The position numbers and the translations under genes are program-made. 28,018 nt of DNA, taken from contig JAVEWG010000045.1 in the NCBI GenBank assembly GCA_034004685.1, positions 1-28,018 on the forward strand, given 5' to 3'. The number at the start of each line of letters is the position of its first letter. The first letter of the stretch is position 1. This document shows, piece by piece, positions 22,344-28,018 of the stretch. This DNA is from JAEUNX01 sp034004685 (GTDB lineage Bacteria > Pseudomonadota > Gammaproteobacteria > Burkholderiales > Rhodocyclaceae). Under the pieces are notes generated by a model. The model saw only the letters and a list, made by a program, of their open reading frames with translations, did not search any database and was not told the DNA's origin.

Positions 22344-25298
22344 ATGAGCGCAAATCGGCAAGCAGGGGTACCGTTCAGGGGCATTCGCAGCTTCCCCCTG
22401 CATATCCACATCGCCACCCTGTTCAGCTTGCTCCTGGCAGTCACGGTCACGGTGGTCAGCCTCTTTCATTACCACCAAACCAGACGGGTCACCCTGGCGG
22501 CCCAACGGCAGGCTTTCGAGCGGCTGGGCGCCCTGGCATCGGACGCCCTGGAGCAGAGCAGGGAGCGGGCCACGCGGGTGGTAGACCTGCTATCCCGCAG
22601 CGAGCTTGCCCATGGAAGGACCCTGGCGGCCCGGCTCGATCAGCTTGAACTCCTGCAGGAGGTCCTGCGCCTGGAGCCCACCGTGGCCAGAGTCTCCGTG
22701 GGCTATACCAACGGAGATCTATTTTCTGTCCAGATCCAGGGCGCGGAAGCCTCCCCCGGACAGGCTTCAACCAGCCCTGTCCAGGTGGAGAGCCTCGCAA
22801 AGGACTCCAGATGGCCCGACCAGGCCCGCCGGATGGACTACGACGCTCAATTGCGGCCCCTCGGGAGCACCATCGGCGCGGCCCCCGATCCCCGCCTGAC
22901 CCCCTGGTACCAGCAAGCCATCAATCACGACCGTCTCGTCACCTTGGTGCCGGTCCCCGCTCCCGGAGAGCCACCCACGGTGATCCTCGCCCGTCGCTCC
23001 GCCACGGGCCGTAGCGCGGTCGCCGCCGAAATGCAGCTGGCAAGGCTGGGCGCTGCGGTGGCTGGCCTGGATCGCAGCCCCTCCACCTGGGTTGTCCTGC
23101 TGTCCGACGGACGCCCGATCCTTCGGATAGGAAAGGTGGACGAGGCATTCCTGGCGCGGCTTCTCAGCGATGGAACCCGGGGCGGCCAGGACACCCAAGG
23201 GGATGCCGACGGACGCATCTGGCGCTTGTCCCAGGCTGCCCTGACCAGCCTCGGGGATACCCGGCTGGACTTGCTCCTGGCCGCACCGGAAGACGAACTG
23301 TTCGTCGAGGCCGACCGGATCATGGCCCGCAGCCTGTGGATCAGCCTGGCGCTGCTGCTGGCCGCTCTACCGGTCACCTGGTACGCATCCTGTCTGGTGG
23401 CCCATCCCCTGCGCCAGCTCGCGGGCGAGGCCAGAGCGGTCCAGGAACTCCGCTTTCCGCCACCGGGATTCACCCATTCCATCGTCAGCGAGGTGGATGA
23501 CCTGGGCGGTGCCCTGGGCGCCATGCAAGAAGCCCTCCGGCGCTTCCTGGACACAGGCCGGATGTTGTCGGCCCAACGGGATTTTGCCAGTTTGGTGCAG
23601 CAGGTACTGGACGAGGCCCTGGACGTGGCAGGGCTGACCCATGGCGCGCTGTACCTATTGTCCAGGGATGAAACCCAGCTTGAGCCGATCATCGTCCGAC
23701 AAGGCGAACAAGGCTTGAAAGCCCCGACGGAATCGGGGTTCCGGCCCCTGTCCGTCCACGGAGATTCCCACCTGCTGGCGGCCCTGACCTGGGGCATCCA
23801 CCCCCAACCCATCCTTGGCGGGCTCGCTCAAGCCCTGGCCGAATACCTCCCTCTGGCACCCACCCAGCCAGGAGAGGAGGCAGGCCGACTGCTAGCCATC
23901 CCCCTGGAGGAACATAAGGGAGTCCTGGTAGGCGCCCTGTGGCTGCATCTGCCCGGGGGCGCCACCGCGCCGGCTGCAGATCGCCAGGCCTACCTGTCCG
24001 CCCTGGCCGATGTGGCAGCCATCGCCCTGCAAAACCACCGCCTGCTGCAGGGCCGCACGGCCCTGCTGGAAGCGGTGGTGGCCATGACGGCCGGCGCCAT
24101 TGATGCCAAATCCCCCTACACCGGCGGCCATTGCCAGCGCGTAGCCACCTTGCTGGCCATGCTGGCCGAGGCTGCCTGCCGGGCGGAGCACGGGCCTTTC
24201 ACCGATTTCCGCCTGGATGCTGCCGGCTGGGAAACCCTGCGCATGGCCGGCTGGCTCCATGACTGCGGCAAGATCACCACGCCGGACTATGTGATCGACA
24301 AGGCCACGAAACTGGAAACCCTCCACAACCGGCTGCACGAAATCCGGATGCGCTTCGAAGTGCTCAAGCGGGATGCCCAGATCGCCTATTGGCGAGAAGC
24401 CTCCCGGCAGGGAAGCAGCACCCCGGAGATGGCGTCCACCCTCGCCCGGACCCTGATGGAGCTGGACCAGGAGTTTGCCTTCGTAGCCCGGTGCAACCAG
24501 AGCACCGAGCCCCTGACCGAGGACGATCGCCGCCGCTTGGGGCGCATCGCCCACCGAACCTGGCTGCGAACCCTGGACGACACCATCGGCCTGTCCCGAG
24601 AAGAGCGCACCCGCAAGCCCGAGACTCCGGCCTCCCTGCCGGTCGTCGAGAAGCTGCTGGCAGACAAACCGGAACACCTGATTCCCCACCATGTCCAGCA
24701 CTGCTACCCACCCGACAATCCCTGGGGCTTCCAGGTCAGCCCATCCCCCCACCGCCTGAACCTGGGAGAACTCCACAACCTGTTGGTAGACCGAGGAACC
24801 CTGACGCCTGAAGAACGCCATCTCATCAATGACCACATCGTCCAGACCATCGTCATGCTGTCCCGCCTCCCTTTCCCCCGGGAACTGGCCGCCGTGCCGG
24901 AAATCGCTGGCGCCCACCATGAACACCTGGATGGCTCGGGCTACCCCCGGGGCCTGGCTAGCGAGCAACTCAGCCTCACCGCCCGGATGCTGGCGCTAGC
25001 CGACGTATTCGAGGCCCTGACCGCCGCCGATCGTCCCTACAAGCATGGCAAGACCAGCGCTGAAGCAACGGTCATCCTCCAAGGCATGGCCGTCAGCGGC
25101 CATCTGGATCAGGACGTGTTGAACCTTGCCCTGGCATCCGGCGTCTTTGACCGCTACGCCGGGCAATTCCTTTCTCCTCCAGACATCCAGGCGATGCCGG
25201 AGCAGGCCCTCCCCCCGGGCCCCGAACTTCGTCGCCGGCGCCATGCTCTTCGTGGTGAGCCACGAGCTCATTCCAGAATCCCACCAGCGGGGCCATAA
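22344..25298 (+). CDS. Membrane sensor HD-GYP cyclic di-GMP phosphodiesterase (dCache-HAMP-GAF-HD-GYP)
   Basis: 984 residues; GAGAGG lies 8 nt before the ATG. A first membrane helix (about 21-41) is followed by a periplasmic sensor of about 285 residues with Cache features (YTNGDLFSVQ, DPRLTPWYQQA). Then come a second helix (329-350), a HAMP-like linker (351-403), a GAF-like domain (about 405-565) and an HD-GYP domain (575-950). Catalytic motifs are intact: HDCGK (639-643) and HHEHLDGSGYP (858-868), then DVFEALTAADRPYK. HD-GYP enzymes hydrolyse cyclic di-GMP. Unusual is an insert of roughly 150 residues (about 660-815) between the HD motif and the GYP half. The last 25 residues are Arg/Pro-rich. 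It is divergent from dnaX and convergent with the riboswitch-controlled protease. Confidence 0.9.
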   Translation: MSANRQAGVPFRGIRSFPLHIHIATLFSLLLAVTVTVVSLFHYHQTRRVTLAAQRQAFERLGALASDALEQSRERATRVVDLLSRSELAHGRTLAARLDQLELLQEVLRLEPTVARVSVGYTNGDLFSVQIQGAEASPGQASTSPVQVESLAKDSRWPDQARRMDYDAQLRPLGSTIGAAPDPRLTPWYQQAINHDRLVTLVPVPAPGEPPTVILARRSATGRSAVAAEMQLARLGAAVAGLDRSPSTWVVLLSDGRPILRIGKVDEAFLARLLSDGTRGGQDTQGDADGRIWRLSQAALTSLGDTRLDLLLAAPEDELFVEADRIMARSLWISLALLLAALPVTWYASCLVAHPLRQLAGEARAVQELRFPPPGFTHSIVSEVDDLGGALGAMQEALRRFLDTGRMLSAQRDFASLVQQVLDEALDVAGLTHGALYLLSRDETQLEPIIVRQGEQGLKAPTESGFRPLSVHGDSHLLAALTWGIHPQPILGGLAQALAEYLPLAPTQPGEEAGRLLAIPLEEHKGVLVGALWLHLPGGATAPAADRQAYLSALADVAAIALQNHRLLQGRTALLEAVVAMTAGAIDAKSPYTGGHCQRVATLLAMLAEAACRAEHGPFTDFRLDAAGWETLRMAGWLHDCGKITTPDYVIDKATKLETLHNRLHEIRMRFEVLKRDAQIAYWREASRQGSSTPEMASTLARTLMELDQEFAFVARCNQSTEPLTEDDRRRLGRIAHRTWLRTLDDTIGLSREERTRKPETPASLPVVEKLLADKPEHLIPHHVQHCYPPDNPWGFQVSPSPHRLNLGELHNLLVDRGTLTPEERHLINDHIVQTIVMLSRLPFPRELAAVPEIAGAHHEHLDGSGYPRGLASEQLSLTARMLALADVFEALTAADRPYKHGKTSAEATVILQGMAVSGHLDQDVLNLALASGVFDRYAGQFLSPPDIQAMPEQALPPGPELRRRRHALRGEPRAHSRIPPAGP

Positions 25299-25370
25299 AG
25301 CCCAGGCCTCCAGGGGCCTCAGGCGGGGTTCTGGTCGATGCTGCTGCTGAATCCGGCGCCGGCTTGAAAG

Positions 25371-25408
25371 ACAATGGCCACCGACAGGGTTCTGCCGGTG
25401 GCCATTGT
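25371..25408. terminator. Long hairpin between the convergent HD-GYP and protease genes
   Basis: ACAATGGCCACCG and CGGTGGCCATTGT form a 13-bp perfect stem. After one A-C mismatch three more pairs close a GGTT loop. It lies 12 bp past the protease stop and 72 bp past the HD-GYP stop. Neither side has a true T-run, but the position suggests a bidirectional 3'-end structure. Confidence 0.65.
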
Positions 25409-25420
25409 GCGGATCAGGCT

Positions 25421-27502
25421 TCAGCGACTAATGGAATCAGTCGTTTCCGTATTGGCCGCCGCGTCGTAGCCATACCCGTTCAGGGTCACTCCGGTCACAG
25501 AAAAACTCAAGGTCCCGGTCTTTTTTATGGCGGCCGAAGTAAAGGTGACTGCGCCGCTGGTGCCGGTGGTACCGCTCACGCTGGAATTCAGAAGACCGCT
25601 CCATTTCCCCGCCACGGTGGCGCCACTCATGGCCTTGCCAGCGCTATCGAGTACGGTTACCGTCGCCCGGCCCTGGGCAGAACCGCGCTTGGCCACCCAG
25701 CTCAGATCAATGTTGGAAACGTGCATCGCCAAGATCGAAGCCGCAGCGGTCACCGTCACTTGGGCGGAACCGACGGCGCCAGTGGGATCGGTTACCCGCA
25801 GCGTAGCCGTGTAGGCGCCGGCTGCCGTGTAGGTGTGGGAAGGATTGGCGGCGGAGGAATGGCTGGTTCCGTCGCCAAAATCCCAGTCATAGTTCAGGGC
25901 GCCACCTTCGGGATCATGGGAACCGGAGCTGGAGAAGGTCACCGCCAGTGGCGCGGTTCCCGAACTTACCGATGCGCCAGCCACCGCCACCGGCGGGCTA
26001 CCCAGGCCATAGGCCTCGGGCACCGTTCCACGGATGGTGTAGGCCCCCAGGCTGCCGTAATCGGAATACCCGGTAGCGGGTGTCCCCAGGCCAACCCCAT
26101 CCACCAGCAAATAGTAAGTTCCGGCAGCGGTCGTCGTGTAACTCAGACTCGCATCCAGCGTCGAGGAGGAATTGGAACTGGCCAGCAGGGTGCCAGCGGC
26201 GTCATACAGACGGGCGAAGATATCCAGATTCGGGCCGCGGGATGCCGGCGTCACCGAAAGGCTCAGGGCGCCCGCCCCAGCCTGGAAGCTGAAGGCGTCC
26301 ACGTCGGTGCGGCTGGAAATGACGCCACCGCCCTGAAGAGTTGTCACGCCCCCGCTGCTGGTGTCATCCAGCGGGGTGGCCGCGCCGATGGTGTCGCCGT
26401 GATCATCAACCCGCAGGGGCGCGCCAGTGGCCTGAATGACGGCGAAATCATCCTGAATCTGGGTGGCATAGCTGTACTCACCCTTGCTCCACTGGGTCAG
26501 CTCCTTGTAGTAGCCAACCCCCATGATGGGCGCCCAGCCGGTGGCGCCGGAACCATACCCCGAGAAATAACCCGTACTGGTGGTGCCATCGTTATAGCCG
26601 TCGTGGCTCAAGCCCAGGTTGTGCCCGGCTTCGTGGGCAATGGCCTCGGCCACGTATTTTTCGTTGCCGCTTCCCAGCCGGTCATAGAAGACCCAGGCCG
26701 GTTTGTAGGCGTCCCCCAGGTCATCATAGATGCCCACGTAGGCGAAACCGCCACAACCGCAGGGGGACGAAGTGGCGCTGGTCCAGTCCTTGGTGACCAC
26801 CACCCGGGTACCGAAGAGCAGGTCCGTGTTGGTGCTTCGGGTGAGGGCATCGGCCGGGGGTTCCTCTGTGGTCACATCCACGTCAAAAGGGGCGTAGTCC
26901 TCCGCCACCCGCTGCCAGATGTACTGGATTCGCTCCAGTTCGGTGGCACTGAAGGAAGCGGGGTTCCCATCCAGGTCAAAGGCCGGCGCGTCGATGGCAG
27001 ACAATCCATAGGAGCTGTTCCAGGCGGTACCCGTCACCAACTGCCCCTGGAAATCCAGGTAAATCACTCGACTCGCCCCCGGGCGGCTATGCAGCAGGAA
27101 ACTCTGCTCCACAGGATAAGGGGCCGCCCCCACCGTCGCGGTGGTGGTGGTGGCCGTTCCGCTCTTGAGGGGGGGGTGTTCGTCGATGTAGAGCAGGCGT
27201 CCGTTCCTGTCGAGCCAGGCTTGCTTGTCCTGGCGCAGGGTTCGGGCGAACTGATCAGTGGACATGCCATACCAGCTGGCCAGCTCCGGGAGTTTGGCAC
27301 CCACCCCCCGGATCGCGTCTTCCCCCCGCAGCCGATCAGCGAGAACCACCCCAGGAAAAGGTTTTTTGGCCTGATGGGCGGGGGGCTGATCCGCCCGCGC
27401 GGAAAGGGACATGCCAACGGCCAGCCCTACTGCCAGGAAGCCGCCTCCAAGCCAGCCAAGGTTCTGCAGGCTGGCCTTTTTGCCGTTGTGTAGTTGTTCC
27501 AT
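25421..27502 (-). CDS. Secreted zinc metalloprotease with PPC and PKD domains
   Basis: 693 residues. A signal peptide ends near ARA-DQ (about 37). The catalytic region (about 130-355) carries HEAGHNLGLSH (His290, Glu291, His294, His300), the zinc motif of metzincins, and a Met-turn candidate IMGVGY (Met327). A CGCGG cluster lies at 248-252. About 365-490 is a bacterial pre-peptidase C-terminal (PPC) domain, 502-586 a PKD domain (NYDWDFGDGTSHS), and about 590-680 an Ig-like tail. It should be exported by Sec and then, in this kind of organism, possibly by type II secretion. The ATG at 27502 follows GGGACAGGATCG. The leader holds a cyclic di-GMP-I riboswitch and a terminator-like hairpin, so expression should respond to cyclic di-GMP. 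Confidence 0.93.
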   Translation of the reverse strand: MEQLHNGKKASLQNLGWLGGGFLAVGLAVGMSLSARADQPPAHQAKKPFPGVVLADRLRGEDAIRGVGAKLPELASWYGMSTDQFARTLRQDKQAWLDRNGRLLYIDEHPPLKSGTATTTTATVGAAPYPVEQSFLLHSRPGASRVIYLDFQGQLVTGTAWNSSYGLSAIDAPAFDLDGNPASFSATELERIQYIWQRVAEDYAPFDVDVTTEEPPADALTRSTNTDLLFGTRVVVTKDWTSATSSPCGCGGFAYVGIYDDLGDAYKPAWVFYDRLGSGNEKYVAEAIAHEAGHNLGLSHDGYNDGTTSTGYFSGYGSGATGWAPIMGVGYYKELTQWSKGEYSYATQIQDDFAVIQATGAPLRVDDHGDTIGAATPLDDTSSGGVTTLQGGGVISSRTDVDAFSFQAGAGALSLSVTPASRGPNLDIFARLYDAAGTLLASSNSSSTLDASLSYTTTAAGTYYLLVDGVGLGTPATGYSDYGSLGAYTIRGTVPEAYGLGSPPVAVAGASVSSGTAPLAVTFSSSGSHDPEGGALNYDWDFGDGTSHSSAANPSHTYTAAGAYTATLRVTDPTGAVGSAQVTVTAAASILAMHVSNIDLSWVAKRGSAQGRATVTVLDSAGKAMSGATVAGKWSGLLNSSVSGTTGTSGAVTFTSAAIKKTGTLSFSVTGVTLNGYGYDAAANTETTDSISR

Positions 27503-27520
27503 CGATCCTGTCCCTTCCCT

Positions 27521-27550
27521 AAAAAAACGGCCACGGCCCTAGCGGGGCCG
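27521..27550 (-). terminator. Terminator-like element in the protease leader (riboswitch expression platform)
   Basis: On the minus strand CGGCC (550-546) can pair with GGCCG (532-528), directly followed by seven T (527-521), 18 nt before the start codon. The same 5' arm, extended to CGGCCC, can instead pair with GGGCCG (539-534), a tighter hairpin set back 6 nt from the T-run. Its place between aptamer and ribosome binding site makes it the likely on/off element. Confidence 0.6.
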
Positions 27551-27589
27551 ACACGTACCAAGGGCAAGCGCCAGGAACAACAGAACACT

Positions 27590-27673
27590 GGAGGCAGCTT
27601 GGCGACCATACCGAGTTCGGGTTAGGCCCATGGCTTTGCGCCGCCGGTTTTCACCGGGTTTGCCCTTGACTCC
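27590..27673 (-). ncRNA. Cyclic di-GMP-I (GEMM-I) riboswitch aptamer
   Basis: Read on the minus strand from 27673 to 27590, all core motifs occur in order: GGAG (P1 5' arm); GGGCAAACC (665-657); the helix CCGGT-GAAA-ACCGG with a GNRA tetraloop (657-644); GCGCAAAGCC (641-632); GGCCTAACC with the receptor half CCTAAC (626-621); a small hairpin CCG-AACT-CGG (620-611); the receptor half TATGG (610-606); then CGCCAAGCTGCC and CTCC (P1 3' arm). CCTAAC/TATGG is close to the 11-nt GAAA tetraloop receptor, and the tetraloop is GAAA. The base equivalent to G20 of the Vibrio Vc2 aptamer is G, which favours cyclic di-GMP over cyclic AMP-GMP. The downstream gene is the secreted protease. Confidence 0.9.
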
Positions 27674-27780
27674 TTCGCGGCCTATCACCGAACCAGCGGA
27701 AGATGCCGCCGCGATTTCGCGGAGATATCCAGTTTACGGGCAAGCAGAACGAGACTTTAATGAGCATTACCACCCGCTAC
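27674..27780 (-). other. Upstream leader/promoter region of the riboswitch; no gene
   Basis: This stretch lies between the ffs terminator and the aptamer and must hold the promoter of the protease transcript. No clear sigma-70 pair is seen. TAAAGTCT at 27759 with CCCGTAAA 11 bp further on is a degenerate match to a sigma-28 (FliA) promoter. A small inverted repeat CCGCG-AAAT-CGCGG lies at 27709-27722. Together with the aptamer and platform it makes up the 318 bp between ffs and the protease without a coding gene. Confidence 0.4.
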
Positions 27781-27810
27781 AAAACAAACGCCCGCGACTG
27801 GCGCGGGCGT
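27781..27810 (-). terminator. Intrinsic terminator of ffs
   Basis: On the minus strand ACGCCCGCG-CCAGT-CGCGGGCGT is a perfect 9-bp stem (810-788) followed by TTGTTTTG. It lies 10 nt past the 4.5S RNA. Confidence 0.88.
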
Positions 27811-27820
27811 CAAAAACGGG

Positions 27821-27920
<100 letters not shown>

Positions 27921-27925
27921 GCGGC

Positions 27926-27934
27926 ATTCTAACA
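27926..27934 (-). promoter_or_regulatory. Extended -10 promoter element of ffs
   Basis: TGTTAGAAT sits at the right distance from the 4.5S 5' end. The 11-bp string CTGTTAGAATG recurs in front of dnaX. Confidence 0.6.
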
Positions 27935-27966
27935 GATCAGCCACGGGATCCGTTCGGCCCCGCAAA

Positions 27967-27996
27967 ACAAAAACCCGCGACAAGCGCGGGTTTTTT
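27967..27996 (-). terminator. Terminator between the right-edge tRNA and ffs
   Basis: AAACCCGCG-ACAAG-CGCGGGTTT is a perfect 9-bp stem, with T-rich tails on both strands. On the minus strand it lies 9-12 nt past the tRNA 3' end and would terminate it before the ffs promoter. Confidence 0.88.
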
Positions 27997-28004
27997 GAAC
28001 TTCC

Positions 28005-28018
28005 TGGCGGAGAGGGCG
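28005..28018 (-). tRNA. 3' end of a tRNA, probably tRNA-Ser (partial)
   Basis: The last 14 bases read on the minus strand as CGC CCTCTCC G CCA: an acceptor-stem 3' half, a G discriminator and an encoded CCA. The CCTCTCC arm and the position next to ffs/dnaX suggest tRNA-Ser, but the anticodon lies outside the window. Confidence 0.65.

Noticed and set aside
25364..27493. 709-codon open frame antisense to the metalloprotease
   Set aside because: It is the mirror of a GC-rich gene with clear signal peptide, zinc motif and PKD domain on the other strand; the predicted protein is low-complexity Gly/Arg/His and resembles nothing I know.

Overview
The window is about 28 kb of compact, GC-rich chromosome, almost certainly from a betaproteobacterium. 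Rhodocyclales or a close relative is my best guess, from gene content only. Pointers are the petABC-sspA-sspB run, the dnaX-ybaB-recR run, a class I PHA locus (phaC, two phaB, phaR), bamD back to back with rluD-pgeF, and a cytochrome b carrying PVWY at the quinol-site motif. No insertion sequence, prophage, integrase or CRISPR array is visible.

Layout. Positions 1-663 hold six tRNA genes on the minus strand: two tandem copies of an Ala(GGC)-Glu(TTC)-Asp(GTC) triplet behind one good promoter. Positions 739-9054 hold a minus-strand run of a patatin-like lipase and an FAD-linked dehydrogenase (translationally coupled), rimO, and the polyhydroxyalkanoate genes phaC, phaB2, phaB1 and phaR, with a terminator after each phaB. 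A small membrane-protein gene lies divergent to phaC. Positions 9067-12188 hold rluD-pgeF (minus) divergent from bamD plus an unknown gene (plus). Positions 12173-15342 hold manC, a PilZ protein and a bacteriohemerythrin. Positions 15450-19249 hold the cytochrome bc1 genes petABC followed by the stringent starvation genes sspA and sspB. Positions 19426-22233 hold recR, ybaB and dnaX.

The most interesting region is 22344-27673. A 984-residue membrane HD-GYP protein (predicted cyclic di-GMP phosphodiesterase) converges on a secreted zinc metalloprotease with PPC and PKD domains. The protease leader (minus strand, 27590-27673) holds a well-formed cyclic di-GMP-I (GEMM-I) riboswitch. It is followed by a GC-rich hairpin with a seven-T run just before the ribosome binding site. 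A second-messenger degrading enzyme and a second-messenger controlled exoprotease therefore sit side by side. The pair lies between ffs (4.5S RNA) and dnaX, in the middle of what looks like the common tRNA-Ser/ffs/dnaX/ybaB/recR block, which suggests an inserted module.

The right edge (27777-28018) carries ffs with its terminator, then a second terminator and the 3' end of a tRNA, probably tRNA-Ser, all on the minus strand. Most of the window is housekeeping; the riboswitch-protease-HD-GYP unit is the part worth experimental follow-up.
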